Source: Flavobacteriales bacterium (lineage in GTDB: Bacteria; Bacteroidota; Bacteroidia; Flavobacteriales_D; CANHHI01). Taken from it: 8,683 nucleotides of DNA. Below, in pieces: positions 1 to 5,501 of this stretch. The notes below the pieces were generated by a model. It was not told the DNA's origin, made no database searches, and saw only the letters and a list, made by a program, of their open reading frames with translations. Made by a program: the position numbers and the translations under genes. Location of the stretch: NCBI GenBank assembly GCA_947460225.1, contig CANHHI010000056.1, positions 1-8,683 on the forward strand. Direction: 5' to 3'. Positions within the stretch are counted from its first letter, which is position 1, and every line of letters begins with the position of its first letter.

Positions 1-11
1 GATTTGTAGGT

Positions 12-169
12 TGAATTGCAAACGTCTCGTTCAGCGTGTAAAACACGCCGCGGACAACAAACGCCTTGCAGCGGGGTCGTCCGTCAGGTTGGGTTATATT
101 TTAAAGGATTATAACCCCAGCCGATTTTTTCGGCGTGTTTTGTGTCCAATACAGGACGTTTGCAATTCA
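12..169 (-). ncRNA. candidate structured small RNA (6S-like geometry) or MITE-like inverted repeat
   Basis: The ends are a perfect 15-bp inverted repeat (12-26 with 155-169). Inside it is a 13/13-nt unpaired bubble (27-39, 142-154), then a second perfect 11-bp stem (40-50 with 131-141). The apical part holds two hairpins: 51-58 with 76-83, and 91-98 with 110-117. A minus-strand promoter directly to the right would start transcription at about 169-170, the first base of the closing stem. The 51-58/76-83 stem is unbroken only in minus-strand RNA, where an A/C mismatch becomes U-G; the mismatch pair next to the bubble (28/153) behaves the same way. One pair (89/120) favours the plus strand. The 3' strand of the bubble can instead form a local 6-bp hairpin with a 3-nt loop (34-48). 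Closing stem, large central bubble and alternative bubble hairpin recall 6S RNA, but the two-hairpin apical region is not classic. The 3' end may lie outside the window. A non-autonomous repeat is the main alternative. Confidence 0.45.
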
Positions 170-288
170 TTATCAAAGGTACAAACTTTTTAATTAAAGT
201 TCCAAAAAAAATTGCGTTTTTTTTCAAAGATTTTTTATTTTTCTAGGAATTACAAGGTTTGCATCAGAAAAAGATTTTTCATTTGGGT
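170..288. other. AT-rich non-coding spacer
   Basis: No plausible coding sequence is visible. Apart from the minus-strand promoter, it contains a TTAATTAA core flanked by AACTTT/AAAGTT (184-201) and an A8-TTGCG-T8 inverted repeat (204-224). The latter could form a weak A/U hairpin on either strand but lacks a GC stem. Together with the repeats on both sides it makes up the gene-free stretch 1-560. Confidence 0.5.
174..206 (-). promoter_or_regulatory. minus-strand Bacteroidota promoter for the structured element
   Basis: Read on the minus strand, TTTG (206-203) is followed after 21 bases by TACCTTTG (181-174), a full match to the TAnnTTTG -7 box. The upstream side is very A/T rich. The predicted start falls about 4-6 bases past the box, at the edge of the inverted repeat. 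The same box sequence occurs before the GSCFA gene. Confidence 0.5.
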
Positions 289-432
289 TTTGTGTAGGGG
301 CGAACCTACGTGTTCGCCCATTGTGTTGGTGTTTTTTTTGTAGCATGCATTTCCGTAGAGACAGGGCACGCCCTGTCTCTACCAGACATTGTTTATTTTC
401 ATGTGGGCGTATGGCATACGCCCCTACACAAA
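289..432. repeat. 144-bp MITE-like element with 14-bp terminal inverted repeats
   Basis: The ends are perfect 14-bp inverted repeats (TTTGTGTAGGGGCG at 289-302, its complement at 419-432). Three hairpins lie inside. One has 8-bp arms GGGCGAAC/GTTCGCCC and a 6-nt loop (298-319). One is a 13-bp perfect inverted repeat with arm GTAGAGACAGGGC and a 2-nt centre (355-382). One has 9-bp arms GGGCGTATG/CATACGCCC around a single base (405-423). The outer two hairpins overlap the terminal repeats. No transposase or coding capacity is visible. Hairpin modules of this general look are common between genes in Bacteroidota and cyanobacteria, but I cannot assign a named family. No clear target-site duplication is seen. 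Confidence 0.6.
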
Positions 433-437
433 CATTG

Positions 438-461
438 AAAAAAAAACCGTGCGTAGCACGG
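438..461 (-). terminator. rho-independent-type terminator downstream of oxyR
   Basis: On the minus strand the hairpin CCGTGC-TAC-GCACGG is followed at once by nine T residues. It lies about 100 bases past the oxyR stop, with no gene between. The stem is short (6 bp) but GC-rich. It is also the leftmost member of the hairpin train, so termination may be a by-product of repeat insertion. Confidence 0.5.
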
Positions 462-570
462 ATTAAAACAGACATTGTCTGCGCCTGCCGTAGGCAGAAA
501 ACGTGCAGGGTTTGCCTGCCCTGCACCGAAGGTGCAGATTAAAGCATCTCTGATGCCGGGCTATGCCTGG
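447..570. repeat. tandem train of seven short hairpins
   Basis: Successive short palindromes, most with 3-nt loops: 447-461 (6-bp stem), 469-481 (CAGAC/GTCTG), 485-497 (CTGCC/GGCAG), 503-526 (8-bp stem, 8-nt loop), 521-537 (CTGCACC-GAA-GGTGCAG), 544-556 (GCATC-TCT-GATGC) and 556-570 (CCGGG/CCTGG with one G-T pair, loop CTATG). The fourth and fifth share 521-526, so they are mutually exclusive. Similar spacers GATTAAAA and GATTAAA follow the first and fifth hairpins. Stem sequences differ while loop size is kept, which suggests a modular repeat family rather than simple duplication. The last hairpin overlaps the oxyR stop codon. No coding potential is credible here. Confidence 0.6.
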
Positions 571-1457
571 TATTTGTGGGGTAGGGCTTCTTGAATGATT
601 TTGACAAGTGTGTTGGCGGTGTACGTGGCGGCTTGGTTTTTCAGGCTCACTAGGGCAATACTTCGGTGCATGGTGTTGTCGGCGATGTAGCGCACGGCTT
701 CCATTTCTTCTTCTTTGAGTCCGTAAATGGAAAGCTCGGGTATAAAAGTCAAGCCACCGCTTACTTCTACAACTTTGCGCAAACTTTCCAAATTGCCTGC
801 GTCATAAATAAATTTCTGCCCTGCCAAGGGCTTGCACACGCCGAGCACTTGTGTGCGCAGGCAATGCCCCTCTTGCAACAGTAAAACGGGAATATCGGCA
901 ATGTCTTGCATGTGCAGTTCGGTTTTGTGGTACAAAGGATGTTTGGCAGACATATACGCCACAAAAGGCTCTTGGTAGAGCGATTGTTCGCTCAAATCTT
1001 CTTGGTGCAAAGGCACGGACATCATGGCAAAATCTATTTTTCCTTGGCGCAATAAATCCAGCAAAATTTCTGTGGTTTGCTCGGTTACAGAAAAATGGGT
1101 ATCAGGATAAGCACCCAGCAGTTTATCCAAAAATAAAGGCAATAAACTGGGCGCAATCGTAGGAATAATGCCCAAACGCAATTGGCTCAGAAAAATATTT
1201 TGCGTATTTTTCGCCACTTGTTCCATTTGTTTGACCTCCGCCAAAATGCGCTTGGCGTGTGCGAGCATCAGCGTGCCCATCTGCGTAAAAGCAAAAGGGT
1301 GTTTGCTTCTGTCTAACAATTCAAAACCTAAATGTTGTTCCAATTTTTGAATTTGCATGCTGAGCGTGGGTTGCGTAACCCCGCAAGATTCGGCTGCAAG
1401 CACAAAATTTTTATGGTTTTCCAAAGCCAGTAAGTACTGCAACTGTGTAATGGTCAT
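561..1457 (-). CDS. oxyR: LysR-family hydrogen-peroxide sensor OxyR
   Basis: This is a 298-residue LysR-type regulator. The N-terminal winged helix-turn-helix spans about residues 1-60 (LAAESCGVTQPTLSMQIQKLE) and the substrate-binding-like regulatory domain about 90-295. The OxyR signature EGHCLRTQVLGVC places cysteines at 199 and 208, the same numbers as the peroxide-oxidised disulfide pair of E. coli OxyR (305 aa). Thr100 and His198 of the peroxide pocket are also kept. It is expected to activate, and perhaps repress when reduced, the divergently transcribed catalase 92 bp away. The ATG at 1457 fits the family N-terminus and lies about 15 nt after a -7 box. No Shine-Dalgarno sequence is visible. 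The last three codons and the TAG stop lie inside the final hairpin of the neighbouring repeat train, so the extreme C-terminus may be repeat-derived. Confidence 0.93.
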   Translation of the reverse strand: MTITQLQYLLALENHKNFVLAAESCGVTQPTLSMQIQKLEQHLGFELLDRSKHPFAFTQMGTLMLAHAKRILAEVKQMEQVAKNTQNIFLSQLRLGIIPTIAPSLLPLFLDKLLGAYPDTHFSVTEQTTEILLDLLRQGKIDFAMMSVPLHQEDLSEQSLYQEPFVAYMSAKHPLYHKTELHMQDIADIPVLLLQEGHCLRTQVLGVCKPLAGQKFIYDAGNLESLRKVVEVSGGLTFIPELSIYGLKEEEMEAVRYIADNTMHRSIALVSLKNQAATYTANTLVKIIQEALPHKYQA

Positions 1458-1477
1458 AATTATAATTATTTTTGATA

Positions 1478-1485
1478 CAAATATA
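1478..1485 (-). promoter_or_regulatory. oxyR -7 promoter box
   Basis: On the minus strand this reads TATATTTG, a full match to TAnnTTTG, about 20 bases before the oxyR ATG. No convincing -33 TTTG is seen at the right distance, as expected if the promoter is regulated. The predicted leader is about 15 nt. Confidence 0.55.
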
Positions 1486-1491
1486 AAAAAT

Positions 1492-1528
1492 ATAGTTTTT
1501 AAATATGCAGTGAATAGCCGTAAATTTG
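1492..1528 (+). promoter_or_regulatory. possible OxyR binding site in the oxyR-katA intergenic region
   Basis: Two ATAG quarter-sites (1492-1495 and 1514-1517) are exactly 22 bp apart, the spacing in the enterobacterial OxyR motif ATAG-n7-CTAT-n7-ATAG-n7-CTAT. The intervening position (1503-1506) reads ATAT, three of four matches. The fourth quarter-site (1525-1528) does not match and lies in the katA -7 box. In such AT-rich DNA this could be chance. Confidence 0.25.
1521..1528 (+). promoter_or_regulatory. katA -7 promoter box
   Basis: TAAATTTG matches TAnnTTTG perfectly and ends 21 bases before the catalase ATG, giving a leader of about 15-17 nt. The upstream stretch at -33 is T-rich without a clear TTTG, consistent with dependence on an activator. 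The TTG inside this box is an in-frame start-like codon at 1526, which should not be taken as the start because it lies upstream of the predicted transcript. Confidence 0.6.
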
Positions 1529-1549
1529 TACTCAGATTACAAAATAGTT

Positions 1550-3070
1550 ATGAAAACGACCAGAAAACTTATCTTTTTAGCAAGCTGTTATCTTATGGCA
1601 CATTCAGAAAATGCACTGGCGCAAGGCGCAGTCAGCAAAAAAACGCTCACCACCGAAACGGGAGCAAAAGTGGGAGACAACCAAAACAGCAAAACTGTGG
1701 GGCGTTCTGGGGCAACGCTCTTGGAGGATTTTCATTTGATTGAAAAATTGGCAGCCTTTGACAGGGAGCGCATTCCAGAGCGTGTGGTGCATGCACGTGG
1801 TGCGGGTGCTTTTGGCGAATTTGAAGTGTTGCAGAGCATGAAAGCCTATACCAAGGCGGGTGTTTTTGCAGAGAAAGGCACGAAAACCCCTGTGCTCGTG
1901 CGGTTTTCTACCGTCATACACGGTCAAGGCTCGCCAGAAACCCTGCGTGACCCAAGAGGTTTTGCCACCAAGTTTTATACGGCAGAGGGCAATTACGATT
2001 TGGTGGGAAACAACCTGCCTGTGTTCTTTATCCGTGATGCCATGAAGTTTCCAGACATGGTGCACGCTTTAAAACCTTCTCCACAAACCAACAAACAAGA
2101 CCCGAACCGTTATTTTGATTTCTTTTCGCACATTCCAGAGGCTACGCACATGCTCACAAGGCTTTACAGCGACTACGGAACGCCAATGGATTATAGGCAC
2201 ATGAACGGTTCTAGCGTGCATGCTTTTAAATGGATCAACGAAAAAGGCGAAAAAGTTTATGTGAAATACACGTGGAAAACCTTGCAGGGCGAGAAAAACC
2301 TCACGGCGGAAATGGCGCAAAAAGTGCAGAGCATGGACTTTCAGCATGCCACGGTGGATTTATACCAAAGCATTATGCAGGGCGAATTTCCAGCATGGGA
2401 GCTGTATGTGCAAATCATGAAACCAGAACAAATGGATAATTTAAGTTATAATCCGCTTGACCCAACTAAAATTTGGGAGGAAAAAGATTTTCCTTTGATG
2501 CTGGTGGGCAAAATGACTTTAAACAAAAATCCCGAAAATTACTTTGAGCAAATAGAACAAAGTGCGTTTTCGCCTGCGGTTGTGGTGCCTGGCATAGAGC
2601 CTTCGGAAGATAAACTTTTGCAAGGCAGGTTGTTTTCTTACAGCGATACGCAAAGGCATAGATTGGGTGGGAATTTTCAGCAAATTGAGGTAAACAAACC
2701 CAAAACGCAGGTGCATAGCAATAACCAAGACGGTTATTTTAGCCAAAGGCATAAAAATTCAGATGTAAACTATGAACCCAGCCGAAAAGCGGGCACGTAT
2801 CAAGAAGATGCAAGTGCAAAGCCTAGCGAAACGCAACTTTCCGAGGTAAGCATTACCCAAGCAAAGATAGAAAAAACCAATGATTTTGAGCAAGCAGGTA
2901 TTTTTTATCGCAATTTATCAGCTGTGGAAAAAGCCAATTTGGTAAAAAATCTGAGCGCAGATTTGAAATCCTTGCAAGATGAAGAAGTGCGGAAAATCAT
3001 GCTCAGTTATTTTGAGCAAGCAGACAAAGATTTTGGCAAAGCACTAAGCATGGCTTTAAGCAAAAAATAA
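1550..3070 (+). CDS. katA: haem catalase with N-terminal export signal (KatA-like)
   Basis: This is a 506-residue monofunctional small-subunit catalase (2 H2O2 to O2 and 2 H2O). The distal His is at 81 (RVVHARGAGAFGEFEV), Ser120 is in RFST, the catalytic Asn is at about 154 (DLVGNN), and the haem-ligand Tyr364 with Arg360 is in RLFSYSDTQRHRLG. The C-terminal catalase-related helical domain spans about 430-506. The first 24 residues look like a signal peptide: KTTRK, a short hydrophobic stretch, then ALA before Gln25, which points to a periplasmic enzyme. An LASC lipobox-like motif ends at Cys13, so a lipoprotein is possible but the hydrophobic core would be very short. The PVN motif after the haem-binding Tyr reads EVN. 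ATG 1550 is chosen over in-frame TTG 1526, which falls within the -7 box. It is divergent from oxyR and probably controlled by it. Confidence 0.95.
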   Translation: MKTTRKLIFLASCYLMAHSENALAQGAVSKKTLTTETGAKVGDNQNSKTVGRSGATLLEDFHLIEKLAAFDRERIPERVVHARGAGAFGEFEVLQSMKAYTKAGVFAEKGTKTPVLVRFSTVIHGQGSPETLRDPRGFATKFYTAEGNYDLVGNNLPVFFIRDAMKFPDMVHALKPSPQTNKQDPNRYFDFFSHIPEATHMLTRLYSDYGTPMDYRHMNGSSVHAFKWINEKGEKVYVKYTWKTLQGEKNLTAEMAQKVQSMDFQHATVDLYQSIMQGEFPAWELYVQIMKPEQMDNLSYNPLDPTKIWEEKDFPLMLVGKMTLNKNPENYFEQIEQSAFSPAVVVPGIEPSEDKLLQGRLFSYSDTQRHRLGGNFQQIEVNKPKTQVHSNNQDGYFSQRHKNSDVNYEPSRKAGTYQEDASAKPSETQLSEVSITQAKIEKTNDFEQAGIFYRNLSAVEKANLVKNLSADLKSLQDEEVRKIMLSYFEQADKDFGKALSMALSKK

Positions 3071-3082
3071 TATACAAAAATT

Positions 3083-3114
3083 CCTATTGGCGTTTTTCAT
3101 AATAGGTTGTTTTT
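3083..3114 (+). terminator. weak terminator after katA
   Basis: CCTATT (3083-3088) pairs with AATAGG (3101-3106) around a 12-nt loop, and TTGTTTTT follows. It lies just past the catalase stop. The stem is short and AT-rich, so efficiency is uncertain; the longer palindrome downstream may do the work. Confidence 0.35.
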
Positions 3115-3118
3115 CAGG

Positions 3119-3162
3119 TTAAGTGTTAAATCCCACCAATATTGGTGGGATTTAGCGTTTAA
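3119..3162 (+). other. long palindrome / 22-bp RNA hairpin between katA and the TonB receptor
   Basis: Positions 3127-3154 form a perfect 28-bp palindrome with half-site TAAATCCCACCAAT and no loop. In plus-strand RNA the stem extends to 22 pairs (3119-3162) through three U-G wobbles that would be A/C mismatches on the minus strand, so it appears adapted to the catalase transcript. No T tract follows. It may act as a 3'-end stabiliser, a terminator of unusual form, or a dyad operator. Confidence 0.5.
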
Positions 3163-3210
3163 GCTAGGTAGCGGTTTTCAATACCATAAAAAAGGTATGC
3201 AGAATACATA

Positions 3211-3226
3211 AAACAAGCGATTGTTT
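3211..3226. promoter_or_regulatory. dyad overlapping the -33 region of the receptor promoter
   Basis: AAACAA-GCGA-TTGTTT is a perfect 6-bp inverted repeat covering the expected -33 element. Its position would suit an operator for a repressor, for example one responding to iron. It does not resemble the canonical Fur box and could be fortuitous in AT-rich DNA. Confidence 0.25.
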
Positions 3227-3252
3227 GGTACTTTGAAAATCCCCTAACTTTG
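3221..3252 (+). promoter_or_regulatory. promoter of the TonB-dependent receptor
   Basis: TAACTTTG (3245-3252) is a perfect TAnnTTTG -7 box. An upstream TTG at 3221 gives a 21-base spacer; TTTG at 3224 would give 17. The predicted transcript begins about 10 bases before ATG 3268, which excludes the in-frame TTG at 3250 inside the box as the start. Confidence 0.6.
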
Positions 3253-3267
3253 TACAAAAATTCCAAG

Positions 3268-5463
3268 ATGAAAAAAATATATCTCAGCTGTTCATTTCTT
3301 GTCTGTTCTTTATGGGCAACAGAGCTAGATACCTTGTCTTTACAAAGAGATTTGTCGCAGGTGGAAGTGCAATACCAGCAAAACACACTGCTTAAAACGC
3401 CTGCTGCTTCTCGTCTGGGCGTGAGTGCTTTGCAATTGCCGATGCAGATGACAAGCATATCGGCACAGGATATTAAAACCCAACAGGCACAAAATTTATT
3501 TGATGTGGCAAAAAATGTTACAGGCGTGTATGCTTTTTCTAGTTACGGAGGCGTACGCAATATTTTGGGTATTCGTGGATTTGGCTATGGTGAATTTAAC
3601 TATATTTTTAACGATGTGCGTGTAAACAACACTTTGCTTGATATGCAAGGCGTGGAAGAAATCAATTTTCTCAAAGGCGCATCGGCAATAGAATACGGCG
3701 TAGTGAGTCCAGGTGGTTTGGTGGCGGTGCAGAGCAAAAAGCCTTTTTTAGGACAGTTTGCAGAGGCAAATATTATGTTTAAAGCATACGAAAATGCACG
3801 GTTTACGGTTCGCCCCACCTTTGATGTCAATACCAGTTTTGGCAAAAAAATCGCTTTGCGCTTGAATGGTGCTTATGAAAATGGGCAAACACCAAGAAAA
3901 TATGCGGATTACAACAGGTATTATATCCAACCTGCTTTGACTTGGTTTATCAATCCCCAAACCGAACTCACCGCTCGTTACGAAGGCTTTTTTGACAACC
4001 GAACCCCTGACAATGGAACGATTTTTGTACAGCCCAATATCCATGAAATGCCTCAAATTTATGATTTGCCTTGGGATAAATTTTTGGGTTTTAAAAGCGA
4101 TATACGCAAAACAGCTACGCATTTTGCTTCTTTGCGCTTGGTGCATTTATGGAGCGAATACTTTTCTTTAAAAGCCAATCTGCAATATAATTATGAAAGC
4201 ATCAACGATACACGCCCAAAAAGCAATGTGTATTTAGATAAAATCAAAGACCAAAATGGCATGACTTTGGGTTATACTTCTATACTTAAAAGGGCTTTGT
4301 ATGGAGAGCGCAATTTAAACCACAACACCCAAGCGCAAATTGATTTTGTGGGCAAAGACTTAAAACATGGCATATTTAGCCACAACTTTCAAGTGGGTGC
4401 AGATTGGGCATTGTGGCAAAAAAATATAGCCACCACCAGGGAGCAGTATGTGGACAGAATAGATGTGTTAAGCAACACTTGGACGAATGAAGCACAAAAT
4501 TTTACCGCCACAGATACGACCCGTGTCAAAAGTTTACAACAAAGATTGGGTTTGTCTATGCAGCATCATTTGGGCATTGGGCAATACTTTAAAGTGCTTT
4601 GGGGCTTGCGCTATACAGGTATGTATGAAATCCAGCGCAGCACAGAAAATTTTGTTGATGCAACTAAGTCTTTTCAAGACCCCAACGCATATACACATGG
4701 TTTGACGCCAAACATTGCGCTCATGGCGTTTCCTTTGCCCAATTTAAATGTATTTGCTAGCTATACCCGAACATTTAGACCCAGCACAGCTTTGGATATA
4801 CAGAAAAAATCCTTGAATGGCGATTATGCGCAACAAGCGGAGACAGGTGTAAAATGGGCTTTTTGGCAAAATAAAGGTTTTGTGCAGGCGGCGTATTATT
4901 TTATTTTTGCAGAAAATTCCATTGTTGCCGTTTTTGATGAGCAGGGCAAAAACAAAGGGTATAGTGAAAAAACAGGCAGTTTGCGCAACCAAGGTGTAGA
5001 AATAGAATTGGGTTTAAGTCCTTTGGAGGGTTTGCAGTTTAAGGCAGGCTATACCTTTATTCATGCACGTTATGGAGATAGCTACAACCTAAAACCCAAC
5101 ACTACGCCGTTCAACACACCCGACCATTTGGCAAACCTTTCTGCCACTTATACTTGGAAAGGATTGCATGTGGGTTTATACGCCAATTACATAGGCAAGC
5201 GTTTTATGAACGACCAAGTGCAGGTGTATTGGCACAACATAGAACCTGCTTCGCCCACTTTGGCTTTTGACCCTTACTGGCAAATAGACGCACAGCTTGG
5301 TTATAGCTACAAGGGATTTTCATTGGCATTGAAAGCCAACAACGTGACGGGCGTAAAAAATTACCAAGCCTATCGCATCAATTACATCAACCCCATAGAG
5401 CCAAGAAATTACATATTGACTATGTCTTACAAATGGTCTAGAAATTATTTGGCGAAAAAATAA
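3268..5463 (+). CDS. TonB-dependent siderophore receptor (outer membrane)
   Basis: This 731-residue protein has a signal peptide (MKKIYLSCSFLVCSLWA, cleavage near residue 17). A plug domain follows at about 43-158, with LPMQMTSISAQDI, NVTGVYAF, the IRGFG motif near 102 and the plug end LKGASAIEYGVVSPGGLVAV. The rest is a beta-barrel rich in alternating aromatic strands. The plug resembles the siderophore-receptor branch (FhuA/FoxA type) rather than SusC: there is no N-terminal carboxypeptidase-regulatory-like domain and no SusD partner nearby. The expected role is energy-dependent import of a ferric siderophore; the ligand cannot be read from sequence. The last strand (NYILTMSYKW) is followed by SRNYLAKK, so the protein ends in a basic tail rather than the usual terminal aromatic residue. 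It stands alone with its own promoter. ATG 3268 is chosen because of the signal peptide and the -7 box position. Confidence 0.9.
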   Translation: MKKIYLSCSFLVCSLWATELDTLSLQRDLSQVEVQYQQNTLLKTPAASRLGVSALQLPMQMTSISAQDIKTQQAQNLFDVAKNVTGVYAFSSYGGVRNILGIRGFGYGEFNYIFNDVRVNNTLLDMQGVEEINFLKGASAIEYGVVSPGGLVAVQSKKPFLGQFAEANIMFKAYENARFTVRPTFDVNTSFGKKIALRLNGAYENGQTPRKYADYNRYYIQPALTWFINPQTELTARYEGFFDNRTPDNGTIFVQPNIHEMPQIYDLPWDKFLGFKSDIRKTATHFASLRLVHLWSEYFSLKANLQYNYESINDTRPKSNVYLDKIKDQNGMTLGYTSILKRALYGERNLNHNTQAQIDFVGKDLKHGIFSHNFQVGADWALWQKNIATTREQYVDRIDVLSNTWTNEAQNFTATDTTRVKSLQQRLGLSMQHHLGIGQYFKVLWGLRYTGMYEIQRSTENFVDATKSFQDPNAYTHGLTPNIALMAFPLPNLNVFASYTRTFRPSTALDIQKKSLNGDYAQQAETGVKWAFWQNKGFVQAAYYFIFAENSIVAVFDEQGKNKGYSEKTGSLRNQGVEIELGLSPLEGLQFKAGYTFIHARYGDSYNLKPNTTPFNTPDHLANLSATYTWKGLHVGLYANYIGKRFMNDQVQVYWHNIEPASPTLAFDPYWQIDAQLGYSYKGFSLALKANNVTGVKNYQAYRINYINPIEPRNYILTMSYKWSRNYLAKK

Positions 5464-5483
5464 AAAACTAAAACATTTTTGCT

Positions 5484-5491
5484 TACCTTTG
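5484..5491 (+). promoter_or_regulatory. -7 box before the GSCFA gene
   Basis: TACCTTTG is a full TAnnTTTG match ending only 10 bases before ATG 5502. Transcription would begin about 4-6 nt upstream of the start codon, giving a nearly leaderless mRNA. No clear -33 TTTG is seen at 19-21 bases, so the unit may partly depend on read-through from the receptor gene. Confidence 0.45.
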
Positions 5492-5501
5492 TTCTGTGGC
5501 T

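Noticed and set aside
12..169. Integron attC-like site, because of the imperfect inverted repeat with AACAAACGCC in one arm
   Set aside because: A paired RYYYAAC / GTTRRRY set in the correct positions is not present, the repeat ends are perfect rather than showing the bulged bases of attC, and there is no integrase or cassette gene.
11..193. Short open frame (60 codons, TTG start) across the left-edge inverted repeat
   Set aside because: It starts at a TTG, has no family match or hydrophobic or domain pattern, and its composition is dictated by the inverted repeat. A structured RNA or repeat explains the region better.
224..542. Overlapping open frames of 73-100 codons on both strands through the hairpin mosaic
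   Set aside because: They run across palindromic repeats, have low-complexity or unnatural composition and no recognisable motif.
289..570. CRISPR array
   Set aside because: The hairpins differ in sequence and spacing; there is no constant direct repeat with regular spacers and no cas gene.
1526..1549. Upstream TTG start for the catalase (514-residue form)
   Set aside because: The TTG is part of the TAAATTTG -7 box and so upstream of the predicted transcript; the added residues also spoil the signal peptide.
1604..2065. Long antisense frame inside katA (153 codons)
   Set aside because: It is the complement of a well-conserved catalase coding sequence, with no start context or motif of its own.
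3250..3267. Upstream TTG start for the TonB receptor (737-residue form)
   Set aside because: It lies inside the TAACTTTG promoter box, and ATG 3268 begins a standard signal peptide.
3748..4146. Antisense frame inside the TonB receptor (132 codons)
   Set aside because: Shadow of the receptor gene; no independent promoter or protein family signal.
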